Shown: positions 10,501 to 18,870, counted from the first letter of the stretch. The stretch: 64,000 nucleotides of DNA from Prevotella sp. P3-122 (GCF_002251365.1 NZ_NPJH01000058.1:55879-119878); one strand, 5' to 3'. Program-made: numbers and translations. The notes: generated by a model from the letters alone, not told the origin.

Positions 10501-10826
10501 GCTACTCTGCCATCCTTGGTGCGGGAGCCCGTCTGCGTCCTATCCTCATGACATCGCTGGCGATGATTATCGGTCTGCTGCCTCTGATGTTCGCAAGTGG
10601 AGTAGGCAAGAACGGTAACCAGACCCTCGGCGCCGCTGCCGTGGGCGGTATGCTCATCGGTACGCTCTGCCAGCTGTTCATCGTACCGGCACTCTTTGCT
10701 GTCTTCCAGTGGCTGCAGGAGAAGATCAAGCCATTGGAGTTTGCCGACGACAATGCCCATGTCGACACAGAGCTGTTGCAATACACTCATCCTTTCGGTA
10801 AAAGTAAACTATTGACCAAGTCATGA
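7566..10826 (+). CDS. RND multidrug efflux permease (HAE1/AcrB type)
   Basis: 1086 residues, normal for AcrB-like pumps. It opens with MTFTNFIKRPVLSTVVSIFF (first membrane helix). Large periplasmic loops follow TM1 and TM7. The membrane core has the proton-relay Asp pair in VVDDAIVVVEAVHAKL (about 404-419) and the partner Lys in LLAKNAILIVQFALERR. It exports hydrophobic compounds using the proton gradient as a homotrimer. Its stop overlaps the start of the channel gene by 4 bp, so the genes are translationally coupled. Confidence 0.95.
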   Translation: MTFTNFIKRPVLSTVVSIFFVLLGTIGLISLPIEQYPDVAPPTISVRTTYTGADAQTVLNSVITPLEESINGVENMTYMTSQATNDGSASITVYFKQGSDADMAAVNVQNRVSQAQALLPAEVTRVGVTVTKQQTSNVIMFTLTSEDGRYDDEFLTNYNEINVIPAIKRINGVGGVQSPGMKTYSMRIWLEPEKMKQYGLVPSDISAALAEQNIEAAPGKFGEQSDMAYEYTMRYKGRLKTAEEYGDIIISSDHNGQTLRLKDVAKVELGGLVYSVSMKNNGNPSVMGMVQQIAGSNATQIAEDVKAELEKQAQSFPPGVEYKINYDVTEFLFASIEEVVFTLVLTLLLVFLVVYIFLQDFRSTLIPMIAVPVALIGTFLFLWIFGFSINLLVLSALLLAIAIVVDDAIVVVEAVHAKLDQGYKSALTASIDAMNEISGAIISITLVMSAVFVPVSFMGGTSGVFYREFGVTMAVSILISAVNALTLSPALCAIFLKPHDGEHEKKMSFIDRFHAGFNYQYEKILGKYKTGVANVIKHRILAGVAVVVGIVTMVVTMATTKTGLVPDEDTGVIFCTVSMAPGTSQERTKQVVGQIDKMLASNPAVKTREQLLGYNFIAGQGSDQATFIVKLKPFEERPAGFFYNLSGLWQGDGIMRFFVNPMSYTSVLGMIYKQTAEIKDAQILAFAPPMVSGFGATNGITFSMQDKTGGDLNKFFEITKTYLAELNKRPEISNAMTSYNPNYPQYMVDVDVAKCKQAGISPQTVLSTLQGYYGGLYASNFNAYGKLYRVMIQGTVDSRKNTATLTNIYVRTPSGMSPVSEFCSLRRVYGPSNVNRFNLFTCINVNASAAEGYSSGQALQAVEEVAAQVLPQGYGLDYSGMTRSEQESSDSTAIIFALCLVFVYLILSAQYESYILPLAVILSIPFGLAGAFIFTELFGHSNDIYMQIALIMLIGLLAKNAILIVQFALERRMTGMAIRYSAILGAGARLRPILMTSLAMIIGLLPLMFASGVGKNGNQTLGAAAVGGMLIGTLCQLFIVPALFAVFQWLQEKIKPLEFADDNAHVDTELLQYTHPFGKSKLLTKS

Positions 10827-12208
10827 AAAAGAGAAATATCATCGCAATAATGTCTGCAGCTGTTCTCATGAGCAGCTGCGGACTCTACAACAAATACGAG
10901 CGCCCTACTGTTGACACCAAGGGTATTGTAAGAGATGCCATATCCGACACCGATACCCTTGCCGTGAGCGATACCACCAGTTTCGGCAACCTGCCATGGC
11001 GCAGCGTCTTCACCGACCCGCAGCTTCAGGCTCTTATCGGACAGGCGCTTGAGAAGAATGTCGACCTGCTCAACGCTGCACTGAATGTCGACATGATAAA
11101 GTCGCAGCTCATGGTATCAAAGCTGGCTTTCCTGCCCTCGATAGCACTGAGCCCGCAGGGTACTCTCGCCTCGTGGGACGGTGCCAAGGCTACGCAGACT
11201 TACCAGTTGCCTATAGCGGCAAGCTGGAGCGTGGACCTCTTCGGCAACCTGCTGTCAGTGAAGCGCAATGCGCAGATGCAGCTACTTGCCGCCAAGGACT
11301 ACCAGATGGCTGTCAAGAGCCAGGTCATAGCCGGCGTTGCCAACCTATACTATACTCTCCTCATGCTCGACCGCCAGCAGGAGATACTCGACGAGATGGA
11401 GTCGCTGACCAAGGAGACTTGGGACATGATGGCACTGCAGATGAAGTTCGGACGCGCGCGCTCCACAAGCGTGCAGAGTGCCGAGGCAAGCTACTACAGC
11501 GTAAAGGCACAGTCGGCAGACATGCGCAGGCAGATTAGGGAGGTGGAAAACTCCTTGTCGCTGCTCATCGGACAGGCCGGACAGGCCATACAGCGTGGAA
11601 AGCTCGCTGACCAGTCGCTGCCTACGGAGTTCAGCACGGGCATAGCCTTGCAGATGCTCAACAACCGTCCTGACGTGCATGCGGCAGAGATGAAGCTCGC
11701 ATCGTGCTTCCATAATGTGCAGACGGCACGCAGCCGCTTCTATCCAAGCATAAACATCTCTGGTGCCGGAACATTCACCAACAGCAGCGGCATGGGCATC
11801 GTCAACCCAGGCAAATGGCTCCTCTCGGCCGTAGGAAGCCTCACGCAGCCTATCTTCGCCAACGGACAGCTCGTGGCAGGACTGAAGGTTGCAAAGGCCC
11901 AGCAGGAACAGGCGTTCAACTCATGGCAGAACGCCATCTTCAAGGCTGGCAACGAGGTGAGCAACGCCCTGGTGAGCTACAATACCTATAAGGAGAAGGG
12001 CGAGCTCGACGCACGCCAGACAGAGCTGTACAGACAGAATGTCGAGGACACACGCCAGCTATATGTAAGCAGCGGCACAACCTACCTTGAGGTTATCAGC
12101 GCACAGGCAAACCTGCTCAATGCAGAGATTTCCAAGGTTACTGACGACTTCAACAAGATGCAGGCAGTAGTGAGTCTCTATTCCGCACTGGGAGGAGGGG
12201 TAAGGTAA
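10823..12208 (+). CDS. Outer-membrane efflux channel lipoprotein (TolC/OprM type)
   Basis: 461 residues. A lipoprotein signal (IMSAAVLMSSCGLYNKYERP, Cys near 19) precedes two outer-membrane efflux protein repeats with long Ala/Gln-rich helices and the family motif PDVHAAEMKLAS near 290. It is the outer-membrane duct of the tripartite pump encoded with the two upstream genes. Its ATG overlaps the previous stop. The operon appears to end here, before a repeat block. Confidence 0.93.
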   Translation: MKKRNIIAIMSAAVLMSSCGLYNKYERPTVDTKGIVRDAISDTDTLAVSDTTSFGNLPWRSVFTDPQLQALIGQALEKNVDLLNAALNVDMIKSQLMVSKLAFLPSIALSPQGTLASWDGAKATQTYQLPIAASWSVDLFGNLLSVKRNAQMQLLAAKDYQMAVKSQVIAGVANLYYTLLMLDRQQEILDEMESLTKETWDMMALQMKFGRARSTSVQSAEASYYSVKAQSADMRRQIREVENSLSLLIGQAGQAIQRGKLADQSLPTEFSTGIALQMLNNRPDVHAAEMKLASCFHNVQTARSRFYPSINISGAGTFTNSSGMGIVNPGKWLLSAVGSLTQPIFANGQLVAGLKVAKAQQEQAFNSWQNAIFKAGNEVSNALVSYNTYKEKGELDARQTELYRQNVEDTRQLYVSSGTTYLEVISAQANLLNAEISKVTDDFNKMQAVVSLYSALGGGVR

Positions 12209-12209
12209 G

Positions 12210-12632
12210 CCTCACCCCCAGCCCCTCTCCAAGGGGAGAGGGGAGGTAAATAGTCTTACAATAACATATTAGAGCATAACATAATATTAACCCGCCTCAT
12301 TCCCTGTTTTGAATTATAGGAGACGAACCCTGCAAGACCATCTTGCTCCCCTCTCCAAAATAGAGGGGGAGGTAATTAGTCTTACAATAATATATTAGAG
12401 CATAACATAATATTAACCCGCCTCATTCACTGTTATGAATTATAGGAGACGAACCCTGCAAGACCATCTTGCTCCCCTCTCCAAAATAGAGGGTGAGGAA
12501 ATTAGTCATACAATAACACATTAGAGCATAACATAATATTAACCCGCCTCATTCCCTGTTTTGAATTAGGAGACGAACCCTGCAAGACCGTCTTGCTCCC
12601 CTCTCTTTTGGAGAGGGGTCGGGGGTGAGGCT
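12210..12632. repeat. Three 126-bp tandem repeats bounded by palindromic GGAGAGGGG elements
   Basis: Units start at 12243, 12369 and 12495, exactly 126 bp apart. Each carries ATTAGAGCATAACATAATAT, a CCCGCCTCATTC stretch, GGAGACGAACCCTGCAAGAC and a CTCCCCTCTCC motif. The third unit has a 2-nt deletion. The block starts (12210-12246) and ends (12596-12632) with complete inverted-repeat elements of the CCTCACCCCCnGCCCCTCTCC family. It fills the whole gap between the efflux operon and the LpxA-like gene. Short frames inside it are not genes. Confidence 0.85.
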
Positions 12633-12646
12633 TTATTTTAACAATT

Positions 12647-13426
12647 ATGAGCAACATTAGTGACAAGGCTTTGGTAAGCCCAAGGGCAAAGATAGGAAAC
12701 AACGTGACCATCTACCCCTTTGCATATATCGAGGATGACGTTGTCGTTGGTGACAACTGCGTGATCTATCCTTACGTGAGCATCATGAACGGTACAAGGC
12801 TGGGCAACGGGAACAAGGTGTTCCAGAACACAGTGCTTGGTGCCGAGCCGCAGGACTTCAACTACCGTGGCGATGCCTCGCAGCTTATTATCGGCGACGA
12901 GAACATCATCCGCGAGAACGTGGTGATCAACCGCGCCACGTTCAGCGACGGCAAGACGGTCATCGGTAACCGCAACTTCCTCATGGAGGGTGTGCACATA
13001 TCGCACGATACCAAGATAGGAACGATGAACGTTTTCGGATATGGTACGAAGATTGCCGGCGACTGCGAGATTGGCGACAGGACGATATTCTCGTCGGGTG
13101 TGATTGCCAACCCCGGCGCACGTGTGGGCGATGCCGTGATGATACAGAGCGGTACACGCTTCAGCAAGGACGTGCCACCGTTCATCGTAGCCACCGACAA
13201 CCCTGTACGCTACGGTGGTGTGAACAGCACCATACTGCGCAACTACGATGTCGACGAGAAGACTATAGCACACATCGCTAACGCCTACCGCCTGATATTC
13301 CATGGTCAGACGAGCGTCTTCGATGCCGTGAACCAGGTCGTTGACCAGGTACCCGATGGTCCCGAAATTCAGAACATCGTAAACTTCATCCGTGCTACCA
13401 AGCTCGGTATTATTAGCAAAATGTAA
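12647..13426 (+). CDS. LpxA-like acyl-[ACP]--UDP-N-acetylglucosamine O-acyltransferase (possible paralogue)
   Basis: 259 residues with a left-handed beta-helix of hexapeptide repeats (about 1-190) and an LpxA-type helical tail (AYRLIFHGQTSVFDAVNQV). The catalytic His region FLMEGVHISHD matches E. coli MINAHIAHD. The two later substrate-contact histidines of E. coli LpxA (in LAGHVSV and VHQF) fall on IAGDCEI and ANPG here. Canonical LpxA acylates UDP-GlcNAc in lipid A synthesis. The substitutions, and the absence of lpxD/lpxC/fabZ next to it, suggest a second LpxA-like enzyme with a changed substrate, but ordinary LpxA cannot be excluded. Confidence 0.8.
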   Translation: MSNISDKALVSPRAKIGNNVTIYPFAYIEDDVVVGDNCVIYPYVSIMNGTRLGNGNKVFQNTVLGAEPQDFNYRGDASQLIIGDENIIRENVVINRATFSDGKTVIGNRNFLMEGVHISHDTKIGTMNVFGYGTKIAGDCEIGDRTIFSSGVIANPGARVGDAVMIQSGTRFSKDVPPFIVATDNPVRYGGVNSTILRNYDVDEKTIAHIANAYRLIFHGQTSVFDAVNQVVDQVPDGPEIQNIVNFIRATKLGIISKM

Positions 13427-13466
13427 AACATCATACCTATAGTATTTATATTCACTCTGTTCTTAT

Positions 13467-13505
13467 GGGGTGGGCTTACCGGGAGGCAAGCTCACCCCTT
13501 TTTTG
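13467..13505 (+). terminator. Terminator after the LpxA-like gene
   Basis: GGGGTGGGCTT (13467-13477) pairs with AAGCTCACCCC (13488-13498), with one mismatch and a 10-nt loop, followed by a run of eight Ts. Confidence 0.85.
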
Positions 13506-13523
13506 ATGGGTTCGAGGGGGGTG

Positions 13524-13572
13524 ATTGATTATTGATTATTGATTATTGATGGTTGATGATTGATGATTGATG
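13524..13572. repeat. Seven tandem 7-bp repeats (RTTGATK)
   Basis: ATTGATT three times, then ATTGATG, GTTGATG, ATTGATG and ATTGATG follow without gaps. This is a simple-sequence tract in the gap before glycerate kinase, about 75 bp upstream of that gene's -33 element. Confidence 0.9.
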
Positions 13573-13647
13573 ATACCATTGTCATTTATCTCCTCTTATC
13601 TTCATTTTTCTCCTTTTTACTACTTGCGAAGTTTGTATTCCATTATT

Positions 13648-13679
13648 GTTGCAGATGTCGTATTCTTTTTGTATTTTTG
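13648..13679 (+). promoter_or_regulatory. Promoter GTTG-N20-TATTTTTG, next to the glycerate kinase start
   Basis: GTTG at 13648-13651 and TATTTTTG at 13672-13679. The -7 box ends only 4 nt before the ATG at 13684, which predicts a leaderless mRNA. The start itself is well supported by family alignment. Confidence 0.6.
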
Positions 13680-13683
13680 CAGT

Positions 13684-14769
13684 ATGAAGATAATTGTTGC
13701 TGTCGATTCCTTTAAGGGATGTCTTACATCTGCACAGGCTGGACAGGCCGTTGAGGAGGCTGTTCGCTGCTGCTGTCCCGAAGCCGACGTCGTTACCTGT
13801 GTTGTTTCCGATGGAGGTGACGGTATGCTTGAGGCTTTCTGTCGGGCATACGGAGCAAAGCTGCATACTGTTTCCGTACATGACCCCCTGATGCGCCCCA
13901 TCCAGGCACGCTATGGCATTACCGCGCATGGCATGGCTATTATAGAGAGTGCCCAGGCCTGTGGACTAACTCTTATGTCTGCCGACGAGCGCAATCCCTT
14001 GCGTGCTACCACTTATGGCGTGGGCGAGATGGTGGCAGACGCCGTGCGTCGGGGTTGCCGTTCGTTCATAGTCGGGCTTGGTGGCAGCGGAACAAGTGAT
14101 GCAGGTATGGGAATGTTACGGGCTCTTGTCGACGCTTTTGCACCGGCAGGTGGCCATATCGACGATGTGTTGTCGGGACAGATGGCTGATTGCTCCTTTA
14201 CGTTGGCTTGCGATGTTGACAATCCTCTGTGCGGACCACAAGGTGCGGCAGAAGTCTATGCTCCTCAGAAGGGAGCCAGCAGGGAGGATGTGCGGACGCT
14301 TGACCGAAGGGCTGCGCAGTTTGCCCGCATGTCGGCAGCTCACTTTGGTTTCGACTGCTCTGATTATCCTGGTGCTGGTGCCGCGGGAGGACTGGGATAT
14401 GCCTTCATGCAATACTTTCATGCCCGCAGATGCTCTGGTGCCGACATGCTGCTCGATGCCTTGGACATGCGTGGCATTATGCAGGGAGCCGATGTGGTGA
14501 TAACGGGCGAGGGTAGTGCCGACCGTCAGACACTTATGGGCAAGATGCCCAGCCGTGTGTTGTCGTGTGCGGCCGATTGTAGAGTTCCCGTATGGCTGTT
14601 GGCAGGACGGTTGAGAGATACCAGTCTGTTGCGTGACGCAGGGTTTGCCCGTCTGTCTCAAGTCACTCCCGAAGGCTGTGACCTTGCAGAGGCTATGCAG
14701 GCAGAAGTGGCCGTTGCCAATATCCAACGGGTGGTCAAGGATTGGCTTGATAGTGTCAAATTTGTCTAA
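13684..14769 (+). CDS. Glycerate kinase (GlxK/GarK family)
   Basis: 361 residues beginning MKIIVAVDSFKGCLTSAQAG, the family's N-terminal signature. Further motifs are VVSDGGDGMLEAF, IVGLGGSGTSDAGMGML and ITGEGSADRQTLMGK (nucleotide and substrate binding). It phosphorylates glycerate to 2- or 3-phosphoglycerate, feeding glycolysis. The longer frame to 13567 is rejected because it would cross the promoter and the family starts at MKII. It is monocistronic by context. Confidence 0.92.
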   Translation: MKIIVAVDSFKGCLTSAQAGQAVEEAVRCCCPEADVVTCVVSDGGDGMLEAFCRAYGAKLHTVSVHDPLMRPIQARYGITAHGMAIIESAQACGLTLMSADERNPLRATTYGVGEMVADAVRRGCRSFIVGLGGSGTSDAGMGMLRALVDAFAPAGGHIDDVLSGQMADCSFTLACDVDNPLCGPQGAAEVYAPQKGASREDVRTLDRRAAQFARMSAAHFGFDCSDYPGAGAAGGLGYAFMQYFHARRCSGADMLLDALDMRGIMQGADVVITGEGSADRQTLMGKMPSRVLSCAADCRVPVWLLAGRLRDTSLLRDAGFARLSQVTPEGCDLAEAMQAEVAVANIQRVVKDWLDSVKFV

Positions 14770-14795
14770 AACGAATAATATTCCGCTAAAAGACG

Positions 14796-14826
14796 GTTGC
14801 TCTCTCTGATAATTGTAGTACCTTTG
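14796..14826 (+). promoter_or_regulatory. Promoter GTTG-N19-TACCTTTG for the EamA transporter
   Basis: GTTG at 14796-14799, a 19-nt spacer and TACCTTTG at 14819-14826. The leader to the start codon is about 160 nt. Confidence 0.6.
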
Positions 14827-14990
14827 CCGTGCCATTGATGAATATTAGTTGCGTTTGTTCGCGGCACTAAGTTAATTGATATTTCTGATATGGCCACATC
14901 TCGGGCCGCACGGTTATGCCGCTTGCCACAAGCAAGGTTGTTGTTGCCCAGGTGTTTTGTAAACAATGTAAAGCTAAAGTGCTGCGGATT

Positions 14991-15935
14991 ATGGTAATGG
15001 ATAACAATAAGCCCTTGATAGCCCATCTAAGCATGTTTTTTGCATGTGCGTTTTGGGGACTGATGGCTCCTGTGGGCAAGGATGCCATGACTCACGGAAT
15101 TACAGGCATTGACATGGTGACGTTCCGTGTGGTTGGAGCTGCGGTATTGTTTTGGGTGGCCTCGTTCTTTGTCAAGAGGGAGCATCCGCCTGTCAAAGAT
15201 ATCCTGCATCTGGGACTGGCAGGCCTTTTCGGTCTTGTTTTTAACCAGTGTAGCTATACCATTGGACTAAGTATCACTTCGCCCATCAATTCAAGCATCG
15301 TCACTACTTCTATGCCCATCTTCGCAATGGTTCTGTCGGCCTTGATACTTAAGGAGCCGATAACGGGCAAGAAGGCTGGCGGCGTATTGATGGGCTTCAG
15401 CGGTGCGTTGTTGCTAATTCTTACGAGTGCCACTGCCGACAACTCGAAGGTTGGCGACTTGCGTGGCGACCTGTTGTGTATGTTTGCCCAGTTGTCGTTT
15501 GCCTTTTACCTGTCGATGTTCAACAGGCTTATCAAGCGCTATTCCGTGTTTACTGTCAACAAGTGGATGTTCACATTTGCCGCCTTTGCAATCACTCCTT
15601 TCACATTCTCTCATGTCTCGGCGATAGCTTTCTCAGAGATTTCCGTCAAGACATGGCTTGAGACATCATTTGTGGTTGTGGTCTGCACCTTTGTGTGCTA
15701 CATCCTTACTATGCAGGCGCAGCAGGTGTTGCGTCCCACGGTAGTGAGCGTATATAATTATGTCCAGCCGGCTGTGGCTGTTGCCGTGAGTGTACTGACA
15801 GGCTTAGGCGTATTCAAGCTACCCCATGCCCTTGCCGTACTGCTGGTGTTCTTCGGAGTAAGGCTTGTCACGAAGAGCAAGAGCCGCAAGGATATGATGA
15901 GAGAGAATACACCTTCTGGGCGCACCATGGCATGA
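14991..15935 (+). CDS. EamA/DMT-family inner-membrane transporter
   Basis: About 314 residues with ten hydrophobic segments in two EamA repeats (about 10-145 and 160-295). Typical sequence includes FACAFWGLMAPVGKDAM in the first helix and TVVSVYNYVQPAVAVAVSVL near the end. Members export metabolites or drugs, and the substrate here is unknown. The start is taken at 14991 (14997 is also possible), because the upstream extension to 14916 is polar and not family-like. Its last 12 bases (CACCATGGCATG) belong to a 15-bp sequence repeated at 21249. Confidence 0.85.
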   Translation: MVMDNNKPLIAHLSMFFACAFWGLMAPVGKDAMTHGITGIDMVTFRVVGAAVLFWVASFFVKREHPPVKDILHLGLAGLFGLVFNQCSYTIGLSITSPINSSIVTTSMPIFAMVLSALILKEPITGKKAGGVLMGFSGALLLILTSATADNSKVGDLRGDLLCMFAQLSFAFYLSMFNRLIKRYSVFTVNKWMFTFAAFAITPFTFSHVSAIAFSEISVKTWLETSFVVVVCTFVCYILTMQAQQVLRPTVVSVYNYVQPAVAVAVSVLTGLGVFKLPHALAVLLVFFGVRLVTKSKSRKDMMRENTPSGRTMA

Positions 15936-15947
15936 AAGCAAAAGACG

Positions 15948-16045
15948 TGGTTATGTACTTTTTGGCAGAATATAGCCTATTGGCGTTTGTTGTCTTATCT
16001 TACTACGACTTTCCTTTTGAGCAAGTTGTTGTCGATTTACAATAT
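15948..16045 (-). pseudogene. Chimeric gene remnant: tail of a secreted-protein gene joined to a recombinase 3' fragment
   Basis: Two homologies meet here. 15948-16010 resembles the end and 3' flank of the secreted-protein gene at 23813-23880; on the minus strand it ends in codons for KVVVR then stop, like GKKIVVR there. 16012-16035 matches the recombinase gene at 26703-26726 (encoding KIDNNLLK). Both are short minus-strand debris just left of the SusC promoter. No functional product is expected. Confidence 0.6.
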
Positions 16046-16086
16046 AGGTAGGTTCTTTTACTATCGGCACAAATCAACTATAATAG

Positions 16087-16118
16087 GTTGACTTAATCAA
16101 GAAAATGTATTATCTTTG
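16087..16118 (+). promoter_or_regulatory. Promoter GTTG-N20-TATCTTTG for susC/susD
   Basis: GTTG at 16087-16090 and TATCTTTG at 16111-16118, about 40 nt before the susC-like ATG. I see no inverted repeats around it, so it looks fixed in orientation. Confidence 0.65.
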
Positions 16119-16158
16119 CATCAGAAATCATCCATAACCAAAGTAATAGAAATAGAAA

Positions 16159-18858
16159 ATGGCAAAGAGCAAAAAAGACTTTACATTACTTCTCATTGCG
16201 CTCTTTTGCAGTTCTTTGGCTCATGCACAAAAGCAAGTTCCTGCAGAACGGAAAGATTCCATTGACAATGGAAGTAATATAATAAAGATAGTTGGAAATC
16301 ATTCCAACAAGGGTGCGGCCAACAACGCCCTCGACGTGTTGAGTGGTCAGGCTGCTGGTGTCAATGTGACATCCAACGGTCTGGATCGTATGGCTATGCT
16401 CAATAGTGTGCGAGTACGTGGTACAACCTCCATCATCGGAGGCAATGACCCTTTAGTGCTGATTGATGGTGTCACTTCTGACGTACTTACCCTATCAACC
16501 ATCTATCCTGCAGACATCGAGAGTTTTCGTATATTAAAGAATGCTGCGGAGACCGCCATGTATGGTTCACGTGGAGCGTCTGGTGTTATAGAGGTGAAAA
16601 CCAAGAAAGGCACAGGAAGAGGATTCCAAATCTCGTATGAGGGTAATGTGGGGTTCGAGCAGATGTACAAACACCTGGAGATGCTCAATGCTGCTGAATA
16701 TGTTGCAACGGCAAAGGCATTGGGTATCTATTGCAACAACGGAGGTTTCAATACCGATAACTACAAGGTGATAACACGCACGGGTATGGTGAACAATCAT
16801 TACCTTGCATTCAGCGGAGGTACGCCACAGTCAAACTATCGTGCATCTTTCGGAGTAATGGACCACAACACCATCATCAAGAAGATGGACTATAACGTTT
16901 TTGTTGCCAAAGTTGATGTGACCCAGAAAGCCTTCAATGACAGACTAACCGGAGAATTCGGAGTTTTCGGCTCGTCATTCAAGAACCATGACATCTTTGA
17001 TACGCAGATGCTGTTCTATTCCGCAGCATGCCAGAACCCGACTTTCCCTGCTGGTACTGACGAGCATGGAAACTGGCTGAAAAACGAATCGGCAACGCAT
17101 ATCAACCCACCCGGAATATTGCTTGAAGAGAAAAACGACTCCAAGGATTTGAACTTTGACGCGCACATAAAGCTGAGCTACGATTTCAATAAGAACTGGC
17201 ATGTATCCACCTTCGGCTCTTACCTGTATGGCTCTACCGAAAACGGACAATTCTGTCCGACATGGGTATGGGCACAAGGCAACGTGTACCGTGGGGAATT
17301 CAAGAAAGAGGAATGGCTCGGCAATGTATCTCTTGATTTCAACAAGGAGTTCGGCATACATAAGGTCTCTGCTGGAGTAAGCAGTGAATACAGAAAACTG
17401 AGAAAAACTGCTTTCTGGGTGTATGCCAAGGGAATACCTACAAACGATTTTCATTACGACAATCTGGGTGCTACAGCAGCCCGTCCATACGGTGGAACAG
17501 AAAGCACATACGAAGACCAGTCTCTGGCTTCTGTAATGGGAAGCATCACTTATAATCTGCTTGACAGATATACCTTAGCAGTAAATGCACGTGGTGACGG
17601 ATCGTCTATGGTAGGTGACAACAATACATGGGGCTTCTTCCCATCTGTATCATTAACTTGGGACATGAAGAAGGAAAGCTTCCTTGCCAACATAAAACCG
17701 CTGTCAATGCTTAAACTCCGCACGGGTCTGGGACAGGCGGGCAATCTTGGCGGTATCTCCGCCTACACAACCATGAACACCGTAAGGCAGACTGGCATTG
17801 TTCCGGTAAAGAGTTCTCCAACAGTAACCCTTGGTATGGTAAGAAACAACAATCCTGATTTGAAGTGGGAAACGAAGACAACGTTTAACCTCGGTGCGGA
17901 CATTGGTCTCTTTGCCAACAGGCTGATGCTTACAGCGGAGTATTACTATTCCAAGACCACCGACATGCTCTACGCCTATGAGGTTCCGGTTCCACCATTC
18001 GCATACAATACATTGCTGGCAAACATCGGTTCAATGTCAAACCGCGGATTTGAGCTGGGCTTGTCCGTGCAGCCAATAAGCCAGAAGGACCTGGATCTTA
18101 ACATCAATATGAATCTGTCGTTTCAAAGCAACAAACTCATCTCGCTAAGTGGAGATTACAAGGGAATGAGCATGTCGGCAGCAAACATCACCGCTATTGG
18201 ATCATTGGATGGTGCTGGTCAAAACGGCGGCGACAACAACGTGGTCTATCAGATTGTCGGACAACCGCTTGGCGTTTTCTACTTGCCACATTGTAAAGGG
18301 CTTGTCAAGAACGAGAACGGCAGCTATTTTTATGACATAGAGGACCTTGATCATAATGGCAAGGTGGATTTGAGCGACGGAGGTGACCGATACATTGCAG
18401 GACAAGCCACACCAAAGGTGATCCTTGGCTCAAACATCAGTTTCAGATACAAGAATTACTATGTCTCCATACAGATGAATGGAGCATTCGGGCACAAGAT
18501 TTTCAATGGAACAGGACTGGCTTATACAAGCATGGCTTGCTTCCCAGACTACAATGTCTTAAAGGATGCTCCAAAGAAGAACATCGTAGACCAGAGAGTC
18601 TCTGACTACTGGCTTGAAAAAGGTGACTACCTGAACTTCGAGCATCTGACAATAGGCTACAATGTGCCTTTGAGGAGCAAGCTTATTCGTTCCTTGCGTG
18701 TATCATGCAACATTAGCAACATTGGAACAATTACCGGATATAAAGGTTTGACACCAATGATAAATAGCTATGTTGTCAACAGTACGATGGGTATTGACGA
18801 CAAGCGCAACTATCCATTATACCGTACTTACTCATTGGGACTGAGTGTACAATTTTAA
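16159..18858 (+). CDS. SusC/RagA family TonB-linked outer-membrane transporter
   Basis: 899 residues. A signal peptide (1-24, ending AHAQ) leads almost directly into the TonB plug (about 45-155). The plug shows ALDVLSGQAAGVNVTSNG, VRVRGTTSIIGGNDPLVLI and AMYGSRGASGVIEVKTKKGT. A large beta-barrel follows, ending in aromatic ...YSLGLSVQF. The usual N-terminal carboxypeptidase-regulatory-like domain (about 80-100 residues) is absent, so the protein is shorter than typical SusC (about 1000). With the SusD protein it imports an oligosaccharide or peptide. No hydrolase or regulator is adjacent, so the substrate is unknown. Confidence 0.92.
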   Translation: MAKSKKDFTLLLIALFCSSLAHAQKQVPAERKDSIDNGSNIIKIVGNHSNKGAANNALDVLSGQAAGVNVTSNGLDRMAMLNSVRVRGTTSIIGGNDPLVLIDGVTSDVLTLSTIYPADIESFRILKNAAETAMYGSRGASGVIEVKTKKGTGRGFQISYEGNVGFEQMYKHLEMLNAAEYVATAKALGIYCNNGGFNTDNYKVITRTGMVNNHYLAFSGGTPQSNYRASFGVMDHNTIIKKMDYNVFVAKVDVTQKAFNDRLTGEFGVFGSSFKNHDIFDTQMLFYSAACQNPTFPAGTDEHGNWLKNESATHINPPGILLEEKNDSKDLNFDAHIKLSYDFNKNWHVSTFGSYLYGSTENGQFCPTWVWAQGNVYRGEFKKEEWLGNVSLDFNKEFGIHKVSAGVSSEYRKLRKTAFWVYAKGIPTNDFHYDNLGATAARPYGGTESTYEDQSLASVMGSITYNLLDRYTLAVNARGDGSSMVGDNNTWGFFPSVSLTWDMKKESFLANIKPLSMLKLRTGLGQAGNLGGISAYTTMNTVRQTGIVPVKSSPTVTLGMVRNNNPDLKWETKTTFNLGADIGLFANRLMLTAEYYYSKTTDMLYAYEVPVPPFAYNTLLANIGSMSNRGFELGLSVQPISQKDLDLNINMNLSFQSNKLISLSGDYKGMSMSAANITAIGSLDGAGQNGGDNNVVYQIVGQPLGVFYLPHCKGLVKNENGSYFYDIEDLDHNGKVDLSDGGDRYIAGQATPKVILGSNISFRYKNYYVSIQMNGAFGHKIFNGTGLAYTSMACFPDYNVLKDAPKKNIVDQRVSDYWLEKGDYLNFEHLTIGYNVPLRSKLIRSLRVSCNISNIGTITGYKGLTPMINSYVVNSTMGIDDKRNYPLYRTYSLGLSVQF

Positions 18859-18870
18859 AACGAAAAGAGT

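Noticed and set aside
9900..10790. 296-residue minus-strand frame opposite the RND pump
   Set aside because: Shadow frame caused by codon bias of the pump gene; no family features.
12502..12711. 69-residue minus-strand frame between the efflux operon and the LpxA-like gene
   Set aside because: Falls entirely in repeat DNA and overlaps the start of a conserved gene.
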